Below are positions 1 through 6,874 of a DNA stretch of 8,213 bases, in pieces (position 1 is the stretch's first letter; every line of letters begins with the position of its first letter). The stretch spans positions 1 to 8,213 of the forward strand of contig CAZWVA010000086.1 of assembly GCA_964636885.1 (NCBI GenBank). Reading direction: 5' to 3'. Both the position numbers and the translations under genes were made by a program. Origin of the DNA: CAZWVA01 sp964636885. GTDB lineage: Bacteria > Desulfobacterota_D > UBA1144 > Nemesobacterales > CSP1-2. The notes under the pieces are model-generated. The model did no database searches, was not told the DNA's origin, and saw only the letters and a program-made list of their open reading frames with translations.

Positions 1-594
1 AGTATCGAACGCAGCGTGGATTACATGGAACGTTACCTTCTGCATTATACGACTTAACTTAAGAGAACGGGTAAATACGAGCTTACCATTTGGCCATACC
101 ATGCGATGCTGGGCGGCATTGGACATGCCCTAGTATCTGCTGTTGAGGAGGCTATCTTCTTCCATACGATTGCCCGCATGAGCCAGCCGGATATCCGTAT
201 AAAGGGTAATCACCCACTCACCGAGCACTACTCCGTTCTCGGCCCAGAAGTGGATAAGGATCAGGACGGGAACCCCCTGGTGGAGAAGAGCGATGAGTTC
301 TTCCGTAAATTGGAGAGGGATTTCGATATAGTTATAATCGCCGGACAGGCAAAGAGCCACTGCGTAGCCTGGACGATTGCGGATCTTCTAGAGGATGTTA
401 TGGCCCGTGACAGACACTTGGTAGAAAAGGTCTACCTCTTAGAGGACTGTACCTCACCGGTCGTTGTTCCGGGTGTCATCGACTATACGGATGAAGCCGA
501 TAATGCGTTCCGTCGATTTGCATCCGCTGGCATGCACGTTGTACGATCAACAGACCCTATTGAGACGTGGCCGGGGATTAGAAGGGGTCTTTAG
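1..594 (+). pseudogene. Isochorismatase-fold cysteine hydrolase, C-terminal part, interrupted by in-frame TAA
   Basis: This is the C-terminal half of a large nicotinamidase/isochorismatase-like cysteine hydrolase; the N-terminus, which should carry the catalytic Asp, lies outside the window. Seen in the sequence: one reading frame runs from base 1 to the TAG at 592-594 and is broken only by TAA at 55-57. Before the stop it reads ...ERYLLHYTT, and after it LKRTGKYELTIWPYHAMLGG. From memory of this family these two pieces are contiguous, with one residue (often E or another charged residue) where the stop sits. The likely catalytic Lys is in IRIKG and the nucleophilic Cys in AGQAKSHCVAWT; SPVVVPGVIDYT follows. 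An internal start at ATG 106 would give 162 residues, but it has no Shine-Dalgarno site and would lack the Asp. A one-base nonsense mutation (from GAA, CAA or AAA) or a sequencing error explains this best. Its Arg codons are mainly CGN, unlike its neighbours. The substrate is unknown. Confidence 0.75.
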
Positions 595-598
595 ACAG

Positions 599-618
599 TG
601 GGAAGAATTACATTCCCA
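599..618. other. Small hairpin between convergent genes
   Basis: TGGGAA (599-604) and TTCCCA (613-618) form a 6-bp stem with an 8-nt loop. The hairpin sits between the hydrolase stop and the end of ileS, and the ileS stop codon falls in the loop. The two genes converge with only 13 nt between stops, so a shared bidirectional terminator would have to be here. No clear T-run follows on either strand, so terminator function is only a guess. Confidence 0.25.
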
Positions 619-3427
619 TCTCCTTTAAATGCCTGGTGCATCTATCGCAGATCGAGGGATATTCGGGGTTGCCTCCTACAGTCGTACTGTACGTCCAGCA
701 CCTTTCACATTTCTTACCGGGGGCTTTCTTAACCTTGATAGTGAATGGAGACCTTGGGAAGAACGGCTCGGTGCTTATGTAACCCCCGGTGTCGGGTTTC
801 CCGACGAGTTCCACGTGGGATACGATTGCAAGGGATTTAAGGAGTTCCAGGTTTTCCGATATGAAATACCTTAATTCCCCCTCGGCGTAGATTTCAAGCC
901 CGGCTTCGAGTGAACTCCCGATCAGCTTAGCCTTCCTCTCCTCTTCGAGTTTCTTTAGTATCTCGTCTCTTAGGAAAAGGAGCCTATTCCATTTATATTC
1001 CAGTTTGTCGTCGATAAACCCCCTTATGAGTTCGGGTTCGGGGAATGTCGCAAGATGGACGCTTTCCCTCTTCTCGCCCGGAATGAAGCGCCAAACCTCG
1101 TCTGCCGTAAACGAGAGGACGGGAGCAGAGAGCCTGGTAAGCCAGTCTAAGACGATGTATATCGCGGTTTGTGCTGATCTTCTCCTCCTTGAGTTCGTGG
1201 AGAACGTGTAGAGAACGTCCTTTTGAACGTCAAGATAGATCGAGCTTAGGTCCACGATGCAGAACCTCTGAATCTCGTGGTAGACAGTATGGAACTCGTA
1301 GTCGTTGTAGGACCTAAGGATCTTATCCGATGAGACGCTAAGTCTGTGAAGGATCCACCTGTCTATCTCTTCGAGGCTTTCCCTTTTTATTTCGTCCCTT
1401 AATGGATCGAAATCGTAAATGTTTCCCAGAAGATATCTGAACGTGTTCCTTATCTTTCTATAGGACTCGGCAAGCCTGTCCAGTATCTCACTTGAGATCC
1501 TTATATCTCCCCTGTACTCCTCGGCTACAACCCAAAGCCTTAGGATCTCGGCACCGTATTTATTTATGATGTCCGGTGGAGCGATCACGTTCCCCTTCGA
1601 TTTAGACATCTTTTCCCCTTCTTTGTCCACGACAAAGCCGTGTGTAAGGACTGATTTATAAGGAGCAATCCCCCTTGTTCCCACGGATATAAGAAGGCTT
1701 GAATGGAACCATCCCCTGTGTTGATCGCTTCCCTCAAGGTACATATCAGCTGGCATGGAAAGTTCAGGGTTTCCTTCAAGGACGGATGCGAAACTCACAC
1801 CGGAGTCGAACCAGACATCCAGTATGTCGTTCTCTTTTCTGAAATCCTTGCTTCCGCATCCAGGACATCTCGTTTCCGGTGGAAGGAGTTCATCTGCCTT
1901 ACGTGTGAACCACACATCGGCTCCGTGCTCTTCAAAGAGCTGAGCTACATGGTCTACAATTGCGGGGTCCATAAGTGTATGGCTACAGGAATTACAATAG
2001 AAGACCACTATGGGTACTCCCCATGCCCTCTGTCTCGAAATGCACCAGTCGGGGCGGTTCTCAACCATGTTGTAGATCCTGTCCCTGCCCCACTCCGGGA
2101 TCCATCTTACGCGATCTATTTCCCGAAGGGCCTTGGCTCTTAGTCCGTTTCTCTCCATCGAGATAAACCACTGGGGAGTTGCCCTAAAGATGATGGGGTT
2201 CTTACACCTCCAGCAGTGAGGATAGGAGTGTATGATTCTCTCCTCCTTTAAAAGGTTTCCCCTCTCTCTTAGTTTCTCGATTATCTCTTTATTCGCGTCG
2301 TAGACAAACATGCCCCCAAAATACTCGACGTCTTTTGTGAAGCGACCCTTTTCATCTACTGGGGCGTAAATGTCGAGTGCATATCTTATTCCTATTTCGT
2401 AGTCTTCCTGTCCGTGGCCTGGTGCTATGTGGACGATTCCCGTTCCGGTGTCTAGGGTTACGAAATCCCCCATTGTGACTATGGAGTCCCTCTCATAGAG
2501 GGGGTGCCTGAATCTCAGCCCCTCAACTGCCCTTCCTTGAAATCTCTCCAGTACCCTGTTTTCTCTGTTTACTATCCTATCGAGGGGTGCCTCGGCAAGG
2601 ATATATACCTCTTCTTCCTCGACCTCCGTTGCAATGTAGGTGTAATCGGGGTGGAAGGAAAGCGCCAGGTTTGCAGGAAGGGTCCATGGGGTTGTGGTCC
2701 AGATTAGGGCAAATACCCTTTTTCCTCTGAGGATAGGAAACCTCGTGGGTAGCTCCTCTGAACCTAGGGGGAACTTGACATATATAGAAGGGGATACCTT
2801 GTCCTCGTATTCTACTTCGGCCTCTGCCAATGCCGTTTGGCAGTGGTAACACCAGTAGACGGGTTTTTTCCCCCTGTACAGGTTTCCTGTCTTTATAAAG
2901 TTGCCGAGTTCCCTTGCGATTGTGGCCTCGTAGCTTCTACTCATTGTGAGATAGGGATGTTCCCAGTCTCCAAATACCCCTATACGCTGAAACTCCTCGC
3001 GCTGTATGTCTACGAACCTCTCGGCGTACCTCCTACAGAGCCTCCTTATCTCGGCTTTCGATGTGGTTTTCTTCTTGGAACCCAGGTCTTTAGTCACCTG
3101 GTATTCTATGGGAAGCCCGTGGCAATCCCAGCCTGGAACGAAGTACGAGTCGAATCCGAACATCGTCTTTGATTTTACTATTACGTCCTTTAGGATCTTA
3201 TTTAGGCAATGACCTATGTGTATATGTCCGTTTGCATACGGGGGACCATCGTGGAGGATGAATTTTGGTCTCCCTTTGGATATCTCTCTTATCTTTTGGT
3301 ATATCTTGGACTCCTTCCATTGTCTTAGGGTTTCTGGTTCCCTCTGGCTTAGGTTTGCCTTCATCGAGAAGTCCGTGCGCGGAAGGTTTAGTGTGTTTTT
3401 ATAGTCCGATTCCCTTTTTTCTCTCAT
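608..3427 (-). CDS. ileS: Isoleucyl-tRNA synthetase (bacterial IleRS, class Ia)
   Basis: This cytosolic enzyme activates isoleucine with ATP and transfers it to tRNA-Ile. At 939 residues it has the normal full length. Seen in order: the HIGH motif at residues 70-73 (after GPPYANGHI), WDCHGLPIE near 100-108, and the zinc-type pair YWCYHC near 191-196. The CP1 editing domain is marked by WTTTPWTLPAN (243-253) and GTGIVHIAPGHGQEDYE (328-344). Further along are WCISRQRAWG (461-470), paired cysteines C478/C481 and C521/C524, DVWFDSG (537-543), EGSDQHRGW (565-573) and KMSKS (606-610). The anticodon-binding region follows, then a C-terminal zinc finger with CERC (907-910) and CDRC (927-930). The HIGH/KMSKS spacing and C-terminal finger fit the common bacterial IleRS1 type. 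The ATG start has only a distant AGGAGG, 19 nt upstream, and no other in-frame start lies between. The upstream leader is about 95 nt with no visible T-box; co-transcription with the small upstream gene is likely. No lspA neighbour is present. Confidence 0.97.
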   Translation of the reverse strand: MREKRESDYKNTLNLPRTDFSMKANLSQREPETLRQWKESKIYQKIREISKGRPKFILHDGPPYANGHIHIGHCLNKILKDVIVKSKTMFGFDSYFVPGWDCHGLPIEYQVTKDLGSKKKTTSKAEIRRLCRRYAERFVDIQREEFQRIGVFGDWEHPYLTMSRSYEATIARELGNFIKTGNLYRGKKPVYWCYHCQTALAEAEVEYEDKVSPSIYVKFPLGSEELPTRFPILRGKRVFALIWTTTPWTLPANLALSFHPDYTYIATEVEEEEVYILAEAPLDRIVNRENRVLERFQGRAVEGLRFRHPLYERDSIVTMGDFVTLDTGTGIVHIAPGHGQEDYEIGIRYALDIYAPVDEKGRFTKDVEYFGGMFVYDANKEIIEKLRERGNLLKEERIIHSYPHCWRCKNPIIFRATPQWFISMERNGLRAKALREIDRVRWIPEWGRDRIYNMVENRPDWCISRQRAWGVPIVVFYCNSCSHTLMDPAIVDHVAQLFEEHGADVWFTRKADELLPPETRCPGCGSKDFRKENDILDVWFDSGVSFASVLEGNPELSMPADMYLEGSDQHRGWFHSSLLISVGTRGIAPYKSVLTHGFVVDKEGEKMSKSKGNVIAPPDIINKYGAEILRLWVVAEEYRGDIRISSEILDRLAESYRKIRNTFRYLLGNIYDFDPLRDEIKRESLEEIDRWILHRLSVSSDKILRSYNDYEFHTVYHEIQRFCIVDLSSIYLDVQKDVLYTFSTNSRRRRSAQTAIYIVLDWLTRLSAPVLSFTADEVWRFIPGEKRESVHLATFPEPELIRGFIDDKLEYKWNRLLFLRDEILKKLEEERKAKLIGSSLEAGLEIYAEGELRYFISENLELLKSLAIVSHVELVGKPDTGGYISTEPFFPRSPFTIKVKKAPGKKCERCWTYSTTVGGNPEYPSICDRCTRHLKEMGM

Positions 3428-3446
3428 GGCCGAGTGTTGTTCTTTT

Positions 3447-3452
3447 CCTCCT
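3447..3452 (-). promoter_or_regulatory. Distant AGGAGG upstream of ileS
   Basis: A perfect AGGAGG on the minus strand lies 19 nt before the ileS ATG, much farther than the usual 5-9 nt. The codons between it and the ATG contain no ATG, GTG or TTG in frame, and an in-frame TGA lies just upstream. The site therefore does not support a longer protein. It may be a coincidental or inefficient ribosome binding site. Confidence 0.3.
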
Positions 3453-3522
3453 CATTATCGTTCTTGGCTTGGCAGTGAAAGAAGTATTAGCGAATATGAC
3501 GGGAAATGCAAGGATTGGAGGC

Positions 3523-3888
3523 CTATAGATATTCGGGCTCTTCGTTATCTAGATCTTCTCCTAGTGTGTTTAAGAGCTCCTTGTATAGCCTTCTTGAGAA
3601 TCTAACCCATCTCTCCCAGGCTTCCATATACTCGATATCTTCATCTACCCTTTTTTTCAGTATAAATCCGAAGCGTGTGTGCTCGATTAGAAAATCGCTA
3701 TTTCCCTTTAGTTTGTTTTCGAGTATCTCTGCGTATTTCTTTATGATCTTTAGCTTTTCTTCATCTGCTTCTCTAAACTCCGCTATAAAGTATCCCTCCG
3801 ATTGGGCAGTTGGCATCTGCATTAGGTTGCAGTCTATGTAAAGCCCCTTCATAATGGGCTCTGCCTTCATAGAGATTAGGAGATCCAT
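3523..3888 (-). CDS. Hypothetical protein, 121 residues, upstream of ileS
   Basis: I do not recognise this family. The protein is small, soluble-looking and acidic at its C-terminus (residues 111-119, rich in E and D). It has no signal peptide, membrane segment or cysteine pair. By eye it suggests strands near 15-22 and 32-38, a charged helix at 41-60, strands near 66-80 and a helix at 84-108 rich in W, R and E, consistent with one compact alpha/beta domain. Support for a real gene comes from the well-formed promoter 37-66 nt upstream, the clean open frame, and the shared strand with ileS 95 nt downstream. The start is uncertain: ATG at 3888 has only a GGGG-type match 19 nt upstream, and the Met codons at residues 7 and 13 are alternatives, the latter giving MKGLYID. 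The likely expression is as the first gene of a unit with ileS, but a role in translation is not shown. Confidence 0.7.
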   Translation of the reverse strand: MDLLISMKAEPIMKGLYIDCNLMQMPTAQSEGYFIAEFREADEEKLKIIKKYAEILENKLKGNSDFLIEHTRFGFILKKRVDEDIEYMEAWERWVRFSRRLYKELLNTLGEDLDNEEPEYL

Positions 3889-3924
3889 TTTTGTTTTTTG
3901 TGTTTTGCCCCTTTTTGTGGTTTT

Positions 3925-3954
3925 ATTTTAGGGTTAAGGGGTTTGTTGTGTCAA
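3925..3954 (-). promoter_or_regulatory. Sigma70-type promoter for the 121-residue gene (and possibly ileS)
   Basis: On the minus strand a perfect -35 box TTGACA (3949-3954) is followed after 18 nt by TAAAAT (3925-3930), which matches 5 of 6 bases of TATAAT. The predicted start of transcription is near 3918, giving a leader of about 30 nt before ATG 3888. The leader on the sense strand is almost free of T. Confidence 0.6.
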
Positions 3955-3985
3955 GATACTCTTTTTTAGTCTGTTTGGTGAATTA

Positions 3986-4003
3986 GCAATAGCGGCATTA
4001 AAA
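3986..4003 (+). repeat. Intergenic motif copy 1 (GCAATAGCGGCATTAAA)
   Basis: This is the first of three same-strand copies of a 17-nt motif with invariant core GCAATAGCGG. It ends just before the hydrolase ATG (4008), in the region between two diverging genes. It matches copy 3 at 16 of 17 positions and copy 2 at 15 of 17. Its function is unknown. Confidence 0.5.
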
Positions 4004-4007
4004 TCCG

Positions 4008-5030
4008 ATGAAATACCCACTTCGTAGGGCCATTCCGTTAGTAACAGCCTTGGCTTTCCTCCTCCTTACACTCCAATGGGGAAAGGCGATCTACCGTACG
4101 GCTTATCTCGTCTCACACGTGGTACCGAATGCGCCTAGGTGGTTTGAATGGGGGATATACAGGGTTGATCTAAGGAAAGAGGAATTCATAACCGGATCTA
4201 AAAAACGATTGGTCTATATCTACCAACCTAAGGGGATAGAGAGACCCTCTTTCGTTATCCTTGTTCCGGGATTTAGCCCTGAAGGTGCCAAGGACAGGCG
4301 TTTGGTAAACCTGGCAAGGTCATTTACAGGATCGGGAATCGGGGTTGCGGTTCCCGATTCGGAGACGATTCCAAAGAGGGTTTTTTCGAGGGAGGATATA
4401 GACCGTATAAAGGACACATTCCTCTTCTTGCGAGAGAAAGGGTATGCTGATCCTGATAGGATCGGGCTTTGCGGCTTCTCCGTGGCTGGCTCATATGTTC
4501 TCCGGGCGGCATCTGAACTCGGGGAGACTCCGCTTTTTGCCTTCTCACTGGGCGGGTACTTTGACCTAAAGGAACTAGTAGCGGAGGTCCTTTCAAAAAG
4601 GGCGGTCTATAGGGGCTCCAAACGTCCATGGGAACCGAATCCACTTCCAAAAGAGGTGGTTAGAAACATACTGATAGAACATATTGGAAAAGAAAAAGCA
4701 GAGAATCTCCTACATAGAAACCCATCATTTGAGGAGGCCCAAAGATACGTTGAATCGCTACCCAGTTGGCTCCTATCAGCATTTAACGACCTCTCTCCCT
4801 CCCCTACCCTCTCCAGTATGAGGACAAGGGTCTTTCTCATGCATGATAGAGACGATGAGATCATCCCGGTAGAGGAATCCTTAAAGATCAGGGATGCCCT
4901 TCCCAAGGGCATCTCCGTCTCATTCGGTGAGTTTTCGAGTATACGTCATGTAACACCAAAGGGCTTCTTTAGTGGAGATATAGTGAGGTTCTCATGGCAG
5001 GTGCTTGGCATGGTGAGGATACTTCTATAA
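4008..5030 (+). CDS. Membrane-anchored alpha/beta-hydrolase
   Basis: This is a serine hydrolase of the alpha/beta fold, of unknown substrate. Residues 9-24 form one hydrophobic segment after a positively charged start (K2, R6, R7), a signal anchor that would place the enzyme outside the cytoplasmic membrane. The segment VILVPGFSPEG (83-93) fits the oxyanion-hole loop. The nucleophile elbow is GFSVAG with Ser158. Candidate acids are D280, D282 or D283 in MHDRDDEIIPVEES, a typical position before the last helix, and the likely catalytic His is H314 in RHVTP. Residues about 185-265 form a lid-like insertion. The length (340) fits the family. No Shine-Dalgarno site precedes ATG 4008, but a later start would remove the anchor, so this start is kept. 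It diverges from the 121-residue gene and is followed after 114 nt by the SDR. An esterase or peptidase cannot be told apart here. Confidence 0.85.
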   Translation: MKYPLRRAIPLVTALAFLLLTLQWGKAIYRTAYLVSHVVPNAPRWFEWGIYRVDLRKEEFITGSKKRLVYIYQPKGIERPSFVILVPGFSPEGAKDRRLVNLARSFTGSGIGVAVPDSETIPKRVFSREDIDRIKDTFLFLREKGYADPDRIGLCGFSVAGSYVLRAASELGETPLFAFSLGGYFDLKELVAEVLSKRAVYRGSKRPWEPNPLPKEVVRNILIEHIGKEKAENLLHRNPSFEEAQRYVESLPSWLLSAFNDLSPSPTLSSMRTRVFLMHDRDDEIIPVEESLKIRDALPKGISVSFGEFSSIRHVTPKGFFSGDIVRFSWQVLGMVRILL

Positions 5031-5144
5031 ACCTATTAACCTCTTAGCCTCTAGGTCCCGCTTAGCGTTACCGTGCACATCGGGAGACTCACGAAAGAGA
5101 TTAGATAAAATAATATATCACCCAAATATCTAACGGAGGTCAGA

Positions 5145-5855
5145 ATGAGGCTTAAAGACAAGGTTGCAATCATAACAGGTGGCACGGGAGCGTTGGGAAA
5201 AGCGGTCGTGTCGGCGTTTCTCGAGGAAGGAGCCAGGGTTAGTTGCACATACATAGTTGAGGAAGAGCTAAAAGGACTCTCGTCAATTGTAGAGAAATAT
5301 AAACCCCGACTCATCCTTATCAGAGCCAATGTCACAAAAGAAAAGCAGGTCTCAAGAGTCGTGGAGAGGACCCTGCAAAGGTTCGGGAGAATAGATGTCC
5401 TTGTGAATATAGTCGGCGGCTTCACATACGCAACGATCGTGGATACAGACGAGAAGACATGGGATCACATGATGAATATAAACCTAAAATCCACATTCCT
5501 CTGTTCAAAAGCGGTTCTCCCTCACATGATAAAGCAGAACTACGGAAGAATAATAAACGTATCATCCCGCCCAGCTCTTAGGGGGACGGCCGGGATTGGA
5601 GCATACTCGGCGTCAAAGGCCGGGGTTCTAAATCTCACAGAGACGATAGCCGATGAAGTAAGGGACTACGAGATAAACGTAAACGCGATCCTTCCAAGCA
5701 CGATTGACACACCCGCAAATAGGAAGGCCATGCCAAAGGCGGATTTTTCAAAATGGGTAAAGCCAGAAGAGATAGCAAGGGTCATGCTCTTTCTCGCATC
5801 AGACGACTCAAAGCCGATTAGTGGAGCCGCAATTCCCGTCTATGGGAAGGCCTAA
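5145..5855 (+). CDS. Short-chain dehydrogenase/reductase (SDR, FabG-like)
   Basis: This is a cytosolic NAD(P)-dependent oxidoreductase of the classical SDR family, 236 residues, close to the usual 250. Seen: the cofactor-binding TGGTGALG (11-18), an altered NNAG motif reading NIVG (88-91), the helix Asn in NINLKS (N113), catalytic Ser141 in INVSSR, and YSASK with Tyr154 and Lys158. The Asn-Ser-Tyr-Lys set is complete. The C-terminus has the usual PEEIARVMLFLASDDS and an ISGAAIPVYG ending, close to the GxxxxVDGG end of FabG-type enzymes but with VYGKA in place of the DGG. A GGAGGT site at 5135-5140 lies 4 nt before the ATG and supports this start. The 114 nt upstream are AT-rich near 5101-5120 but show no convincing promoter. 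The substrate is unknown, and FabG activity cannot be asserted from the motifs. Confidence 0.92.
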   Translation: MRLKDKVAIITGGTGALGKAVVSAFLEEGARVSCTYIVEEELKGLSSIVEKYKPRLILIRANVTKEKQVSRVVERTLQRFGRIDVLVNIVGGFTYATIVDTDEKTWDHMMNINLKSTFLCSKAVLPHMIKQNYGRIINVSSRPALRGTAGIGAYSASKAGVLNLTETIADEVRDYEINVNAILPSTIDTPANRKAMPKADFSKWVKPEEIARVMLFLASDDSKPISGAAIPVYGKA

Positions 5856-5867
5856 TCGTTCCGGGTT

Positions 5868-5901
5868 CGGGGAGTGGGGAATTATACTTGACAACTCCCC
5901 G
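5868..5901. repeat. Inverted repeat CGGGGAGT/ACTCCCCG around the ilvE -35 box
   Basis: Two perfect 8-bp arms lie at 5868-5875 and 5894-5901 with an 18-nt loop, 13 nt after the SDR stop. The right arm begins directly after the TTGACA box, and a second GGGGA (5876-5880) could pair with TCCCC (5896-5900) instead. It could be a terminator for the SDR gene, though no T-run follows, or an operator overlapping the next promoter. Confidence 0.45.
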
Positions 5902-5917
5902 CAGAATAAGGAATATT
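5888..5917 (+). promoter_or_regulatory. Candidate promoter of the aminotransferase gene
   Basis: A perfect -35 box TTGACA (5888-5893) is followed after 18 nt by AATATT (5912-5917), a 4 of 6 match to TATAAT. Transcription would start near 5924, giving a leader of about 27 nt that includes the AAGGAG site at 5939-5944. The -10 assignment is weaker than the -35. Confidence 0.5.
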
Positions 5918-5950
5918 CTATGAGCTATCATAAAATCCAAGGAGATTTTC

Positions 5951-6874
5951 ATGCCTGATAAGCCCTATATGATATGGTTCGACGGAGAACTGGTACCATG
6001 GAATGAGGCGAAGGTTCACGTGCTCACACACACGCTTCACTACGGGCTTGGCGTTTTTGAGGGGATAAGGGCCTATGAATGCCATGACGGGCGCCCCGCC
6101 ATATTCAGGCTTATGGACCATATCGATAGGTTTTACTCATCCGCCCGAATCGCGCAGATAAAGATACCCTTCTCCAAGGAAGACCTGATAAAGGCGATAT
6201 TTAAGGTTCTAATAGTAAACCAGCTAAAGGAGGCGTACATTAGACCAATCGCATTTATAGGAGACGGGGTGATGGGAGTTCATCCGAAAGACAACCCGAT
6301 AAGGGTGGCAATCGCCGCCTACCCGTGGGGAGCATACCTCGGAGACGAGGGCCTGACAAAAGGGATAAGGGCGAAGATCTCTTCCTTTACCAGGATGCAC
6401 GTAAATACACATATGACGAAGGCAAAGATATGCGGAAACTACGTGAACTCCGTAATGGCAAAGCTCGAGGTCACATCCCTCGGATTCGATGAAGCTCTCA
6501 TGCTTGATACCGAGGGCTACGTTTCGGAGGGAAGCGGCGAGAACGTATTTATCGTGAGAAACGGGGTCATAAAGACCCCTCCATTAACCTCCATCCTTGA
6601 GGGAATCACGAGAAACACGGCGATTGATATCGCAGCCGATGAAGGGATAAGGGTTATACACGAAAGGTTTACAAGAGACGAACTCTATATTGCAGATGAG
6701 GCCTTCTTCACCGGAACTGCGGCCGAGATCACGCCGATACGGGAGGTTGATGGAAGAACGATTGGGAATGGGAAACCGGGGGAGATAACAAAGAGGCTCC
6801 AGAAGAGGTTTTTTGATATAGTGAAGGGAAAGGACGAGAAATTCATAAAGTGGCTCGACTATATTCCCTGGTAA
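5951..6874 (+). CDS. ilvE: Branched-chain amino acid aminotransferase (fold-type IV PLP enzyme)
   Basis: This enzyme exchanges the amino group between leucine, isoleucine or valine and 2-oxoglutarate, using pyridoxal phosphate in the cytosol. It is 307 residues, the normal length. Seen: HTLHYGLGVFEGIRAY near 27-42, YIRPIAFIG near 96-104, and the PLP lysine K159 in TKAKICGNY. Further on are SEGSGENVF (192-200) with E193, PPLTSILEGITR (210-221), DEAFFTGTAAEITPI with G255-T256 contacting phosphate, and GEITKRLQKRFFDI near the end. These follow the IlvE order closely; D-amino acid aminotransferase and 4-amino-4-deoxychorismate lyase, which share the fold, fit less well. AAGGAG at 5939-5944 lies 6 nt before the ATG and fixes the start. 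A promoter with its own inverted repeat lies upstream, so it is probably not read only from the SDR unit. It converges with the aldo/keto reductase. Confidence 0.95.
   Translation: MPDKPYMIWFDGELVPWNEAKVHVLTHTLHYGLGVFEGIRAYECHDGRPAIFRLMDHIDRFYSSARIAQIKIPFSKEDLIKAIFKVLIVNQLKEAYIRPIAFIGDGVMGVHPKDNPIRVAIAAYPWGAYLGDEGLTKGIRAKISSFTRMHVNTHMTKAKICGNYVNSVMAKLEVTSLGFDEALMLDTEGYVSEGSGENVFIVRNGVIKTPPLTSILEGITRNTAIDIAADEGIRVIHERFTRDELYIADEAFFTGTAAEITPIREVDGRTIGNGKPGEITKRLQKRFFDIVKGKDEKFIKWLDYIPW

Noticed and set aside
1703..2143. A 146-residue plus-strand open frame inside ileS
   Set aside because: It is wholly antisense to conserved IleRS catalytic sequence and has no SD or domain features.
3428..3522. 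T-box or other isoleucine-sensing leader upstream of ileS
   Set aside because: The gap is only about 95 nt, with no T-box core, no terminator hairpin and no run of Ts. It holds only a distant AGGAGG and weak promoter-like words.
5051..5425. A 124-residue open frame on the minus strand over the start of the SDR gene
   Set aside because: It lies antisense to a gene with complete SDR motifs and a good SD site. It has a Ser/Thr/Leu-rich composition and no recognisable domain.
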